From Caprella mutica (Eukaryota > Arthropoda > Malacostraca > Amphipoda > Caprellidae), in contig CANNZV010000924.1 in assembly GCA_947561585.1 (NCBI GenBank), forward strand, positions 1 through 64,000: a DNA stretch of 64,000 nucleotides, in the 5' to 3' direction. The notes beneath the pieces were generated by a model. That model saw only the letters and a list, made by a program, of their open reading frames with translations, did not search any database and was not told the DNA's origin. The position numbers were made by a program, and so were the translations under genes. The stretch's first letter is position 1, and each line of letters opens with the position of its first letter. This document shows positions 20,601 to 33,890 of this stretch, in pieces.

Positions 20601-23104
20601 TGGAAAAGTGGTAGAAAACTTGAACCTGCTGTAGCATATTCCAATTAACGAGGATGGTAATTATAGAGTACAGTACATGAACAGAGAAGTCGCTTTCACT
20701 CGATGTCATATGCACGTTATTTCTTTCTGTAATTAAATACAAAATGAGATAAAATATTTATGCCGCTTAAGTCTTATCTCAAATAATTATATATATTAAA
20801 ACAAAGGGATTTGGTTCATTGGCATCGAGTCAAAGCACAAGTTTTTACTGAAAAGGAAAATTATAGGAAAATGGAATGATAGGAAACGACTCGAATATTT
20901 TCCAAATATGACCAACAGTTTTTTTCAAACAAAGTCAAGGCTATTTCAACCTATCACCAATGACATCTTTCCTTTCAAACTGCTTCGTCGTGTTCAATTA
21001 ACTCGTATGTCTGTCAAACGTTAGTTGATGCCACAAGAACAGCTCTGCAATTGGCCTCATTGCCACAATGTCGGCACTCAATCGGAAACCAGTCGATGGT
21101 TGGGATTTCACGTCAATCACTGCAGTTTAACGAGAGACTTACTGATGGTAGTGAGGAAACATAGGAACCATTAATTCTCTTATTTCATTTCAATTCAATT
21201 GGTAGAAGAAAACAGATTGAGTTCTCGTAGAGCAGTTTAGTCACTCAGAATGATATTCCAATCAAGATTTATGAGAAGAAATCATATAAATATGCTTAAA
21301 GTGAAAGTTGATGTTTTTTCAAATAAACTAATTCGTCTTTGAAATTTACATTTATATCCCAGATAATAACCAATTACTAATATTGATAATCTTCAAATTT
21401 TGATCTTAACAGTAATATAAGTATAAAATGAGGAAAATAATCTATAAATCTTGATCTCTTCACATATCCTGTAGCATCAATCGAAAGTTTACTCACAATA
21501 CTACTATATAAATTTCCAGTCTTTGATTGTTATAATCAATTGTTTAAGTATGTTCCTTTACTTCTGTCGGTTGAATTTTCGGATCGGAAGATTCCTTTAG
21601 TTGAGACCATCTTCAATGAAAGCCACCTAGCTCTTGATTCGTTCAATAAAAACCGGATGAGTTCCCATTGAGCGCTGATTTGAGATCTTGTTCCCCAGAA
21701 AAAAACAGGTTCAGCAGATTCGAAGGCTATGGGAGGCATATTCAATGCAAGATTACTCCTGCAGCATCTATTTTTAACTGTGCATACCTATAGGAAAATT
21801 TCTTAATACTTAAAATTCTTTTCATCATGCAACATTTATGACAATATTTATTAATGTGAAAGTCGAAATCAATGAATAATTGTTTAATGTCCGAAATGAA
21901 AGGCTTTATAAACATTTACTCCTTTTTAATGAAATATACTTTTGGAAATAATAATAACAATGTAATTTAAGATATGATATATAAGATATATTCTGTACAA
22001 AGTAGAATATTTATATCACGACATTTACGCAACAATCTGTTTTTTTCTGACCAGCTTTCAGTTCATTTGAAGAACTGAAATGGCTAATTTGGGTACAAAT
22101 CTAAACAAATTATTGGATTGCTTCTAATTAGCAACTTCAGTGAAAAAGAGAGAAAGGTAAAATGCAATTATAAATTGAATGAATAGACCAAACAAAACTT
22201 AGTGATTTGTTAGACGATTCAGTGTAAATATTGGTGATAATCTAGATATCATTGATCATAGAGTATTTGTAAAGGATTCCATTTGAGAATAAGCTCATTA
22301 AAATAAATAGTTAGTTGTTAGATATAGAGTGATGGCAGTAATTTTTTTAAAATTAAAATTAATGGCAGTATAAAAGCTGTAAACTTTTGCTTATAATTAT
22401 TCTCCAAGTATAGTTTGCAATGTTTTTTATATCTAAGTACAGTTGTACCTGCAATAATTATAATGATAACTCACATTGTTATGCAACAAACTGTTTGATA
22501 ATTGTAACACAATATAATTGACATCTATATATTAAATGTTATACAAATTTAAATCTTACATTGCATGCACTTAAATAATAGCTACTATAAAGAATGTAAT
22601 AAATATAATGACAGTAATTTGATATGTAATTCATTGCACAATTATTTCTATAGAGATAGAAAGATTCACTTCCAAGCTATTTGTTGCAACCTAATCAATT
22701 AAATGTATTAAATAGCTAAATATTTAAAACAAGCTACTAATATTCTATTATGTTTACTGTATTCTAATTTACTACTTTGTAATTACTTTGAGAAAATGTA
22801 TGAAACATACAGTGATCACAATAGGGGGTGTCATGTCACCCCCTCTATTTCCTATGCTATAATGAAATTGCAAACTTTAGTTAATGGATTTTATATGAGG
22901 TTTATGTGAAAATTAATTTAAATTTAATTTAGAAGAAAATCCCGTATCCATACTCCAGAAATAAAAACCAATTTATATATTTATGACCATTAAATATTCA
23001 TACAATTCATGTTTGATGATATTAATAAAAATGTCAATGATCTTCCTCTCAATTAATCCCCCGGTGGGTGGGGAAAAAGAAGAAGTGCTGTTTTTTTATT
23101 CTAT
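17693..23104. other. Low-copy AT-rich region without recognisable genes
   Basis: This 5.4-kb stretch has no satellite, element end or gene that I can name. A less AT-rich patch lies at 19200-19400. A compact hairpin (AGGGGGTG, TCATGT, CACCCCCT) lies at 22823-22844. The minus-strand ORF at 21536-21745 is noted separately. Confidence 0.4.
21536..21745 (-). other. Short open segment with protein-like composition
   Basis: The 69-codon minus-strand frame starts MNMPPIAFESAEPVFFWG and continues RFLLNESRARWLSLKM. Composition is more balanced than neighbouring AT-rich frames and CTGCAG precedes it, but I recognise no family, and there is no partner exon. Chance is the more likely explanation. Confidence 0.12.
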
Positions 23105-23537
23105 CTCATAAACAATACTCCTGCTATTATGATTACTCATAAACAATACTCTTGCTATTATGATTACTCATAAACAATACTCCTGCTATTATGATTACTC
23201 ATAAACAATACTCTTGCTATTATGATTACTCATAAACAATACTCCTGCTATTATGATTACTCATAAACAATACTCTTGCTATTATTATTACTCATAAACA
23301 ATACTCCTGCTATTATGATTACTCATAAACAATACTCTTGCTATTATGATTACTCATAAACAATACTCTTGCTATTATGATTACTCATAAACAATACTCC
23401 TGCTATTATGATTACTCATAAACAATACTCCTGCTATTATGATTACTCATAAACAATACTCTTGTTATTATGATTACTCATAAACAATACTCCTGCTATT
23501 ATGATTACTCACAAACAATACTCTTGCTATTTTGTAG
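23105..23537. repeat. 31-bp tandem repeat, about 14 copies
   Basis: The unit is CTCATAAACAATACTCCTGC plus TATTATGATTA. Copies alternate between ACTCCTGC and ACTCTTGC over the first half, so a 62-bp dimer was the amplified unit there. Confidence 0.95.
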
Positions 23538-23610
23538 GTAGAGATGCGTTTTTTTTCCACCAGGAAATATCACCAACTCAAATTCAATACAAGTCAGAAG
23601 TTACAAAAGG

Positions 23611-23980
23611 AATATTCTATTCTGTAAATATTTTATTCTGTAAATATTTTATTCTGTAAATATTTTATTCTGTAAATATTTTATTCTGTAAATATTTTAT
23701 TCTGTAAATATTTTATTCTGTAAATATTTCATTCTGTAAATATTCTATTCTGTAAATGTTCTATTCTGTGAATGTTCTATTCTGTAAATATTCTTTTCTG
23801 TAAATGTTCTATTCTGTAAATATTCTTTTCTGTAAATGTTCTATTCTGTAAATGTTCTATTCTGTAAATATTCTATTCTGTAAATGTTCTATTCTGTAAA
23901 TATTCTTTTCTGTAAATGTTCTATTCTGTAAATATTCTATTCTGTAAATGTTCTATTCTGTGAATATTCTATTATTATTG
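23611..23980. repeat. 16-bp tandem repeat, about 22 copies
   Basis: The unit is ATTCTGTAAATATTTT, homogeneous on the left (about seven identical copies) and drifting to ATTCTGTAAATGTTCT on the right. It lies about 75 bp after the 31-bp array. Confidence 0.95.
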
Positions 23981-25944
23981 TTTCTTATGTAAAGATATTG
24001 TCTTGTGAAATAAAAATAAAATGAAAATTTTTACAGATTGCTGAAAGTAATGTTTTAGGCCGCATTTATTATAAAGCTAAAATTATAGGTGAATTAGAAA
24101 AATAATGGCAGACTCATATACAAGCATTTATACAATTGAGAATTCTAGTGTTTGATGTCCTATCTCTAGAGTCTCGACTAACTAATTCTAATTCACTGCA
24201 TTGCAGTCAATTTAAATGTCATCTGATATCAAGATCTTCAGTTCCGGATTGATTTCTGTTGAAGTCGTCTTGGAATGTTAACTGTGTTATTATATCCACG
24301 CATGATTCTACGTAGTTCTTAAGCCTCCTTATATTACTAGTGTCAGTCTCTTCATTCTTTTTCCTATTGTCTAGTGTGGGTAATGAGTATTGGTGTTACG
24401 TTATACTTAGTATATTTATACGTACACAATAGGTATGAATGGTTACAGTGTTAGAATACAAAAGTTCGAAAGTTCATAACCTTTCAAACTTATGCCTCGT
24501 AACTTTCTACAAAGCAATGCTATGCTCCCTAGGGGCCTATACACAATCTTTAGCTCAATAGGCCGTAGTTAGGAACCTGTAAGCCTATTGTAGGCCAGGT
24601 CTTTAGAAGTGAGTAAAACACTAATGGATTGCCATAGAATAGGTTTGCTTATCACAAATGTTTCAGACTGCATCTTAGTGTCACAATATTATGTTACTAG
24701 TGAATTGGCAATACATAATAAGAAACGACACTTCTACTAACGTTAAAAAGAGACGCTACTAATTCACACCTTAACGATTAAAAGGTCGTGTATTTTACAT
24801 CACTTCCAATTCCAATAGAAGCATTTTATGACTTACAAATAATTGAAATTCGGTAATAATTTTTGCATTTTTCTGTTTGACACTCCTTTTTATAATCATT
24901 GCCCTGCTGGCGTAAATATTCACAAAACTTATACCTGCGAGGAAATAATAATTCCGAATAATTCCCTTTCGAGTCGTAAGTTTTCCGCTTGTTACCTACT
25001 CGATAGAGGGAAATAAATGGAGAGTTCGTAAATTTTTTTTATGATTTGTTAAGGAATGATTTAATTGATCGTTAACTGTATCAAAAGAGTTTAAATGAAT
25101 TCAATAATTGTGGAAAATTATATATAGGCAATTTTTAGTAATGTATACATGGAAATACCTGTAATATGTACTATAAATTCCAGAAAATGAATAATTATTC
25201 AATTGAGTTAGAGTTGAATCACGTGATTTGAGTTAAACTGTTCTTGGTGTAGTTCAAGAAACAAAGTATTTTTACCACATGGTATGCATTCATAACACAT
25301 ATACTTATGAGGTTAACACAGTATAACTGCATGTATAATGAACTACAACTACGTCACTATATTGGAGCATTTTTCATTATATAATGACAATCTTTATCAA
25401 ATTAAACCAAAATGACAGCAGTTACATAGACAGAGTATTCAAGCCTGTACGAAATTTCACAGGAAACTTTACAAGCATGAGTTATTCATAGAAATTAAGC
25501 TGATGGATGTTAAGACAGAGTCTATGAAATATGTTATTTAAAATAATAATTAATACAGGGTACTTTATCTCTCAGGATTCCACTATAATCAGGATGGTTC
25601 AGTATAAATCTGGTAGAAGTCTTCTACAATGAACTACTACAAACTGGGTCATTATTTAGAGCTTAAGCCTAGGTCACACCACCCGGAGCTTGTTGGTGCG
25701 TTCCTTGAGCGGTGAAAAAACTTAATCACCGCTCTTTACCGTTCACAGAATTTGGTCACCGTTGAAGCAACGCCGTGTGCGTTCGGTCTCCATTCGCATT
25801 ATTTAGGTATGTAAAATATACAGGAGACAATACTATAACAATTGTCACACAGATTGAAAAAAAACATATTTTAACTATAAGTGCGTACGAAATAAATTGT
25901 ATATCTTGAAAGCATATGAAACTAAAACACATATCCAATGAATA
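23981..25944. other. AT-rich spacer without recognisable genes
   Basis: No gene is recognised. A GC-richer patch at 25665-25795 (TAGGTCACACCACCCGGAGC; GAGCGGTGAAAAAACTTAAT; CACCGCTC) contains a short inverted repeat (GAGCGGTGA with TCACCGCTC) and looks like the edge of a small element. The minus ORF at 25756-25998 crosses this patch and the 20-bp array and is not credible. Confidence 0.4.
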
Positions 25945-26092
25945 TAAAACATATACACTGATTATAAAACATATACACTGATTATAAAACATATACACTG
26001 ATTATAAAACATATACACTGATTATAAAACATATACACTGATTATAAAACATATACACTGATTATAAAACATATACACTGATTATAAAACAT
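25945..26092. repeat. 20-bp tandem repeat, about 7 copies
   Basis: The unit is AAAACATATACACTGATTAT, nearly perfect in all complete copies. Confidence 0.95.
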
Positions 26093-26225
26093 ATTTGAAT
26101 AACATATGATCAAACATTTCAATTCACTTTAATTAAATCCAGTATAGTGAATAAATTGAACTGAGTAAGGAACTAGCCTCTATATTTACACTATAATAAA
26201 CATATTTTCTTTAGCGTTCTATAAA

Positions 26226-26256
26226 ATGGCCATCAGTTTTTAAAACTGATGGCCAT
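26226..26256. repeat. Perfect hairpin, 15-bp arms
   Basis: ATGGCCATCAGTTTT is separated by one T from its exact complement. It directly precedes the 46-bp array. Confidence 0.85.
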
Positions 26257-26261
26257 CATAA

Positions 26262-26570
26262 TCTCCTCCAAATCCTTTATCTAGTATCCACTAACTCCTC
26301 TTCATAGTCTCCTCCAAATCCTTTATCTAGTATCCACTAACTCCTCTTCATAGTCTCCTCCAAATCCTTTATCTAGTATCCACTAACTCCTCTTCATAGT
26401 CTCCTCCAAATCCTTTATCTAGTATCCACTAACTCCTCTTTATAGTCTCCTCCAAATCCTTTATCTAGTATCCACTAACTCCTCTTCATAGTCTCCTCCA
26501 AATCCTTTATCTAGTATCCACTAACTCCTCCTCCAAGTCCTCCACCTAGTCTCCTCCAACTCAATCCATC
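26262..26570. repeat. 46-bp tandem repeat, about 6 copies
   Basis: Units contain CTCCTCCAAATCCTTTATCT and AGTATCCACTAACTCCTCTT. They are nearly identical, with a decayed last copy. Confidence 0.95.
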
Positions 26571-28197
26571 ATTATCAACTAACACGTAATTGTAAACCTA
26601 AACTGATTGATAGACATGACCCGTAGGGATTAACTTAATCAGCTTCTGCTTGTCAAGAATCATGTAATTGTCACTAATTCAAATTATGTACAGTGGCTTC
26701 AGTATACAAGGATAGAGATCATAGATGAGAGAGACTGAGTATTATGAGTGTAAAGAATCACCCCTAAAGTCTGTGAGTCAGACACCTAATTATAACAGAG
26801 TGATTAGTGGACTATAGGTAGTGATATAGGCAGCATAATAGACATTAGGGTACTTAATGAATTATAATGATAGCTATTTACCCACCTGCAAACAAAAATA
26901 CTATTCTGAATAGTTTTCAAATGTTAGACATTTACAATGCTGATTAACTGAGCTAACATTGGCAGTTAATTTAACCCTAATTAGACTGACAAAATTTGAG
27001 AGGATTCTTTACACAATGATATTTAGGAAACCAGCAGCTCGAATTATAATATTTTTTGTCAGTTAATAGCTTTTATCATATTAATGTACTGGGCAGAATT
27101 ATATTTACCCAAGATTGATGGAAGTAGTACTATTATTTTGAATGAATTCGGGTTTTCGAGCTTAAACTCCTCAGTCAGACTTTTAAAGGTTAATAGATAA
27201 CTTTTAATTCTAATTTTCTTCTTCAATAGTTCTCACTTGATTCAAGAATATTTCCTTTCAAATTTTGTGTTATTATTTAATAGCTGACAAAATAATCGAA
27301 TACACGTGATTATGAGAAACTGCCATAAAATATTGTTGGTTTTCAATATAAATTTAAAAAAATACAGAATGCTAATTATATTATAAGTAAAATTTAATTA
27401 AAAAAAATATATTCTAATGATTACTTTATCATCATCAGCAAACAGATGCAAAGTCATGCATACATAATCTCATGTCGCTATTAAACTTGGACGGTACGCA
27501 ATTAATTGCAATAAACGGGAATTACATATGAATAATTCATTTCGGCTTTGGTGCCAAATTGAAAATTATGCTCTTAGTAAAAGTTAAGGTATTTTATGAA
27601 TATGTATTGAATGTTGATTCCAAATAAACGAAAATCACATTGATTAGAAGTTTGCAAAATTGAAATATTTTCTTCCTTATTGGGTGATTAGAATTGAAAG
27701 AATGGTTACGAATCAGACTAAATTTGTGGGGAGCTTTATGTGTTATTTGTTCTAAAGTAAATTTCCTCTTGCTGAGAAATTCATCATAGTCTCACTAATG
27801 TAATTGTGCACTGTCCACACGAGTTATAATTATTTTGAATGAGACCAGATGACAGCAACGGTGGGATTTTATTCTATAAGCGAAAAATGAATTATTATTA
27901 ACATTATTAAAATAAAATTTAGTTTATCTTTGGGATAAAATTTGTGAATTTTTTTTATGTGAATTCAGAAAATCAGAGAAAAATTACGAAGTGTTATAAT
28001 TTTAAGAAAAAAATAAAATTCCGAAGTGAATATTCAAATTAACTAATAGTTTGCTCTATTGTCACAGCTACGAGTGAAAATGATACTGATAACAAAATAA
28101 TCATTGTTTTGAAATAAACAATTGAAAAATATCTTTATGATATTTTAATTAAAACACACATTATTGTAGTTGCTAGTATAGCTACTTGACTGGTTGC
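26571..28197. other. AT-rich spacer without recognisable genes
   Basis: No ORF, array or element end stands out here. Confidence 0.4.
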
Positions 28198-28669
28198 TTG
28201 GTGTAGGTTAACTGCCAAACGGAAAACTGCCAGTCACTTACTGGCAATTTAATGACTTTAGACACTAATACAAAACAAGAATAATAGTTAAATGTAGACA
28301 AATTTATTAGAAAAATATATAAAATACAAATATTACTGAAATATGTAAATCATATACAATGCATATAAAAATTAAAAACTAGAACCTTTCTTAGAAAATA
28401 TTAAGAGAAATTTGAAATAGGGACATCGTTTTTTTATTACAAAATGCACCATTACATAAAACACAGTTTTTTTATAGATTAAAATGTTATTTGAATGTGT
28501 TTATAACTAAATAATATTTCAGAAAAGTTAAAAAACACATAAATTGCTACTGAATGACTGGCAGTATTCCGCTAGGCAGTTTTCCACTTGGCCGTTTTCC
28601 TCATCGGCAGTTTTTCATCTAGCAGTTTTCCGCCTGGCAGTTGTTCGCCTGGCAGTTTTCCATACACCA
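28198..28669. mobile_element. Short inverted-repeat element with CTGCC repeats
   Basis: The left end TTGGTGTAGGTTAACTGCCA is mirrored by a right end reading CTGGTGTATGGAAAACTGCC on the other strand. Internal repeats of GGAAAACTGCC(A/T) cluster on both sides (28215-28245; 28565-28660). No target duplication was resolved and no coding sequence is present. Confidence 0.6.
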
Positions 28670-30915
28670 GGCTAGGATAGCCACTTGGCTAGTTTATCGA
28701 GTTAGCAGCACTATTCAATTTTGAAACCAGGATTTCTGAGAGTGGTTTATCTTATTGTATGTAGTGCAATATCTTTGAGTCTAGTGTGACTTTCCTAGAT
28801 TTTGTCCATCTTATGGCCATGATAAAATTATTCTTAGAATAAAATTGTTTTCTCTGTTTAAATGAAGTATAAACAATGCTATCTATACCAATGAAAACTT
28901 GCGATCTTCAAATTCACGTACCAAATTACATATATTATATATATACATACTCTCATTTTGACTTTCTTATTAGCAGATAACAGAATTTACAGTATTATTG
29001 GAAGAAAAGCTACATATAATCAATTAATTAAAGTCGTTTAAATCAAAGTTTGATATCTACTATTTTCAATCATAGAACATCTCTTTCCTCTTTTAAAAAC
29101 ATTTCAGTTAAGTACTTACTAAATAGCTTAAACCTGCGTACCAATCCTGAACTTTTTCTATTCATCTCACTCAGATTGAAAGGGAGTGGATGTTTGGTGT
29201 TCCGAGTAAATTAATAGCTGGTATACACTTTGCATTAATATATGTTGGTCGCCTTCTAATAATATTGAACTGTGAGAGTTTTTACAAATAAATTCTTTAA
29301 TAAATCTGAATTGTTTTCGTTTAGACTTTAGACTGAGTCACTCTTCAGATTTTTTTCAAATTATTGTAATCTACAAATTGTAGAAGTAGTTTTCGGTCGC
29401 AACAGTTTAATTTTTCTTGCTATCTTCAGCAACACAACAAACCGAAGTTTAAAAATATATCTTTGGGAGTTTTTAAGAGTAAACATTCTGAGGTTCAATA
29501 AGAGGATTATCATCAAAAATTTCTGCAGATGACCAATATTTGCCACCATTCTAAAGTTGGCAATTTTCTTTATATATACTGAGAGAATTTGCCGTTATGT
29601 GGTAGAAAAGACATTATTCTTCTATTGGAAAGTTTCAGTTCTTGTTCAAATAAGACTTAATGTACTACTACAAAACAAGTTATTTTCTTTAACAGGTAGA
29701 GAATTCGTAATAACTATTTGAACAGTGGATACAAAAGAATAAAACTTGTTGGAAAAATTAGTGATATTGAGAAGTTGGTTCTGATTTTTGTTACTAAATT
29801 GACTTGTAAGATAAATTGCTATAAGAAAATTTTATGTAACAATATATGCCTGAAATGTGAAAATGATATAATAAAACCACTAAACAAACCATGATTAGTT
29901 TTTTATATCTATGTTCTACTCAGTTAATAATATCACTTACGAGAGATATAATTTATCACTATAACTAGATCATTATTATATGTATATTATTTAACATTGT
30001 GATAATTTCATTGTTATATAAAATTGACACTTGCTAAAAGAAAGAAGATTAGTAATTTTTTATATCCTAGTTACAGTATATTCATTTAAGAACTAGTAAT
30101 GATGATCCATGATTAATATATTGATGTTATTTCCAAATTTTTTTAAATTCTAAACAATTTAGTAAACTCGTATTTCATTCAGGTTACAATTTAGACAATG
30201 AAGTTACTTCTAATTCTATTTAATGTACAAAAGTTTGTCTAATTGAACACGAATCTTAATGATCATTTCAAACCCAATTAGAAATTTATATCCGGTGATA
30301 TTTCCGATGATTGGCATCATAACAAAATATCATGAATTTACGACGATAATTGATTCGACGAACTTTCAATCGTTATTTATCACAAACTCAAATAGGCGAT
30401 TGTCTATTTTGTCTCTTGTCGGACACACCTATAAAGAGAATTCAAAATAAAATTGTCGGAAAAGATATTTCACAATAATTGACCGATTACTTGTCGTTTT
30501 TGCTTTAAAATAATCTTTGGATTCTAATTTCCAGACTCTAGTTTCTAGAATTTTTTTATAATTGGTGAAGTTTTGATGCATTTCTCTTACTTCAACATTA
30601 TAGTTTCTAATATCGTCTGACAGATATCTAGGTAGCAACGTTCCTCTGGATGATATTTGCCAAATATTGATACAATAATGGGACAATGTTATCCCGATAA
30701 ACTTTGTTGATAACCTGAAGAGATCATTCTATACACAAATCTTAAACTATTTTACAATCAAATATTTTTTTAATTTACATAAATAATAAAAAAATTGAAG
30801 AGTTCTCATTAATTGAACAGTTCTTCCTGACAAATAAAAGAAATAATGAAGCAATCGTGGCAGGACATTTCATCCACGAAATGCATTATTTTGTATCATA
30901 AAGAGTATATACTGT
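28670..30915. other. AT-rich spacer without recognisable genes
   Basis: ORFs at 29361-29549, 30259-30450 and 30429-30686 have no recognisable motifs and AT-driven composition. Confidence 0.4.
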
Positions 30916-31162
30916 GTAATTGAACAGTTACCCGAGTCTAACATGTAAGGTGAAGGGTGACTTCAATTACATCGGAAGCCATTCTTGTTCTTTTTCTGGA
31001 GTGTTCCAGAGGTGCCAACTTATGAGATGTCCACCTCATAAGTTGGCACCTCTTCCGAAGTAATTGAAGTCACCCTTCACCTTACAGATTAGCCTCGGGT
31101 AACTGTTCAATTACTTATCGCCATTGTTCTTCATTCTGGAGTGTTCCAGAGGTGCCAACTTT
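30916..31162. repeat. Compound inverted and direct repeat
   Basis: The outer arms (GTAATTGAACAGTTACCCGA at 30916; complement ending 31114) extend inward through GTAAGGTGAAGGGTGACTTC. An inner hairpin pairs AGAGGTGCCAACTTATGAG (about 31008-31026) with its complement (31035-31053). A direct copy of TTCTGGAGTGTTCCAGAGGT plus GCCAACTT lies at about 30995-31021 and again at 31135-31162. It is probably a small fold-back element or a rearranged pair of MITEs. Confidence 0.7.
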
Positions 31163-31859
31163 TGAGATTTAATGAACGCAGCAAAAGATGAGACAACAAA
31201 GTTTCAAGTACAAATTTAAGATGAAAGCATTAGAAAGTTGTAATGTTGGCCCAGTCTGCGATCTACAATACTTTAAATGATAATATTATGGTTTTAAGAA
31301 ATGAAAGGCAGCTGCTGCACAAGTGCTGAGATTAAAATTAGCAATATTGATTCCTGCCTCTTCCATAATTACTTCAATCCGTCTAACTATTTTGAAATAG
31401 ATAGGTACTGTTTGTATGATTTTCGGAAACTTACAGAGTTGATAAGACTCTCCACGAATTCTAATCCATGTACTCTTTGAAGGTTAAATTTTGACAAAAT
31501 TTAAATTGACGTTAAAATACTTCACTTATTGAGGAATTCATTATTTCTTACACGTGGTGTATATGATAATTGAAAAAGACTCTTTCATGATAAAAAAATC
31601 TTTATACATCCATAACTTTGAAAGTTGGAACTTGCTGTATAGATCATTGAGCTTGTAACATATCTCATTAATTGGTTCGAATTCTAAAAGCAATACCTTC
31701 ACGAGGGAAATAATTTTCCAAAATTCAAAACAAAAGAAGCGTCCTAGATCATTTGTATGTGGGAATGGGTAGTCTAATTTAATTTTTTATTTTAATTGGT
31801 ATCCAGGATACTCGCACTAATTCAATAATACTAACACACTTTACTGCAGGCGATTTTAC
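31163..31859. other. AT-rich spacer
   Basis: No gene or array is recognised. A decayed copy of the ATTGGTATCC palindrome motif lies at about 31796-31814. Confidence 0.4.
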
Positions 31860-32035
31860 TATAGAAATCTATATAGAACTATAATACTATAAAAATCTAT
31901 ATAGAATAGAACACTAGAACTATAACACTATGGAACTATAACACTATGGAACTATAACACTATGGAACTACATATAACACTATAGAAATCTATATATAAC
32001 TATAATCTATATATATAATCTAGTATTATAAGAAA
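31860..32035. repeat. Short degenerate tandem repeats (GGAACTATAACACTAT)
   Basis: Four near-identical copies of GGAACTATAACACTAT sit between CTATATAGAA-type AT-rich repeats. Confidence 0.75.
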
Positions 32036-32389
32036 ACTAATTATGGCAGATCAATCTATCTTCAAAAGAGCTAGAACCACTTTCGGTTACAAGTGAACAA
32101 TTTATATCATTAACAATTTACAAAATTTTAGCAGTTACGATTTAACTTTACATTATTAATTTACATCATTAAATTGCATGTGATCAATTTTCTGTCTACT
32201 CAAGAATTATACCACCTGTGATCTAGCTATATTGTTTATAGAGGTTTGGTGGAAATTCTGCACTAAAAAGACATGATACTGATTTTGTGCCGCAAAAGGG
32301 GTAATGAACACTGTTGCACTTGGTCTTGATAAATTTTATAAAGCCTCATGATTAGGGCTGTGACATGGCTTATTTCGCATATGCTCGTA

Positions 32390-32632
32390 AGAATTTGCTT
32401 ATACTTTTTTGAAGCATATGCATTTTGTAAGGGCTTTAAGCAAAATCATTTGAGCATATGCTTTTTATTAGACCTTTAAGCAAAATCATTCGAGCATATG
32501 CTTTTTATTGGACCTTTAAGCAAAATCATTTGAACATATGCTTTTTATTGGACCTTTAAGCAAAATCATTCGAGCATATGCTTTTTGTTAGGGCTTAAGC
32601 AAAATGTTTCGAGCATATGCTTTATCAAAGAG
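32390..32632. repeat. Left subterminal 53-bp repeats of the hAT-type element
   Basis: About four and a half copies contain GAGCATATGCTTTTTATTGG followed by ACCTTTAAGCAAAATCATT. Confidence 0.85.
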
Positions 32633-32720
32633 CTTATCTAATTTCAAGGCATAATATCGTTTCGTTGAGGTTTTCGTGAACAGAAAACATTTTCAACTAT
32701 TCATGAAAAGGTTGATATAC

Positions 32721-33216
32721 ACACAGAGAAAGGATTAGTTGAATCAAATTTGATTTGTTTTGACTCATATGAATGGGTTATTTTTGCGCCTACCTACGTG
32801 GTGAGTTGCAGGTACTACTTAAAAGTAGTTAAATTGACGTTGGTTATAACAAAACAGTCGTTTTGACTCATTCCTAAACTTAAAAAAGTTGCGCCAACTC
32901 GCATAGTAAGTTAATTTATATACCAGATACATTGGATTATCCTGGGATTAGCAGTCTTTTTGAGTTCCTACAATACGCTCTGTCATAATTGTTTCAACAT
33001 ACTTTAAAATTCTCAAAAAAGTAACTTTTAACTCTCATAGTAAGTTGATTCAATCTATAAAATGAATTGAATTAACTAATGTTTGATGACACATCATGTC
33101 ATAGTTGTTTTAACACACATGAAAACATGAATAAAGTCCAACCAACTCACGTAATATATTGATTCAAAGCATAAATTGTTGACCCATTAGATATGAGTAA
33201 ACTTTTTTCTCTGTGT
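32721..33216. mobile_element. Short repeat with ACACAGAG ends, copy 2
   Basis: It begins ACACAGAGAAAGGATTAG and ends with CTCTGTGT, a perfect 8-bp inverted repeat. It is nearly collinear with 5457-5931, differing by small indels. It is non-coding and inserted in the left part of the hAT-type element. Confidence 0.8.
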
Positions 33217-33360
33217 ACGATGTTAGATTTTTCATACTTTTCTGCTCTATATTATAAATACACGTTATGTCAAACATGAGCCATCACCTAATTTTTTTTG
33301 CAAATCTTATTTTCAGATTCGTAATTGCAGTAAGTTTGAAACTTTGACGTAGCAAATTCT

Positions 33361-33890
33361 ATTCCAATAGAATTGAAATATAGTAAGGACAATCGAGGTA
33401 TGTTGTGTGCGTGACGTTATAACAGCAACATTCTAAAATCATATTTAAATTTTAAAGTAAATTTGTAAAAAATAGCTATTAATTTGCATAATATAATAAA
33501 TAAATATATATTTAATCAATTATTTAACCTGCCAAACCCCTAATTTTCTTTTTAAATTTGTTCCCTTGCTTACGTCACGTCACAAATCACTTAATTTTCG
33601 CTACTTATCAATATTAGTATTCCTACTAGGGATTTAATGAAGGCACCAAAGAGTAAAGCTTTGTGAGCTGTTGTTACAAATCGAGTGATTTGTGACCGTG
33701 ACGTCAACAAGGCAACACACATAAATATAAAATTAAGGTTAAGCAGTGTGAATAACATTAATGGATTCATCTCTGTTTTATAATAGAACGTTCTTCAATT
33801 GTCTTAAATATTATTTTAGAGTGTTGCTGTTATGACGTCACGAACACAACATACCTCGATTGTCCTTACAATATTTCTATTCTATTTCCC
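33361..33890. mobile_element. Nested inverted-repeat element with multi-arm palindrome
   Basis: The outer arms (33361-33445, 33815-33890) share GTAAGGACAATCGAGGTATG and GACGTYATAACAGCAAC. Inner arms (about 33560-33600, 33676-33715) pair CTTACGTCACGTCACAAATC with GATTTGTGACCGTGACGTCA. CRE-like TGACGTCA motifs occur in the arms. It has no coding frame. Confidence 0.7.

Noticed and set aside
25756..25998. 80-aa minus-strand ORF
   Set aside because: It starts in the 20-bp array and ends in a possible element edge; no conserved features.
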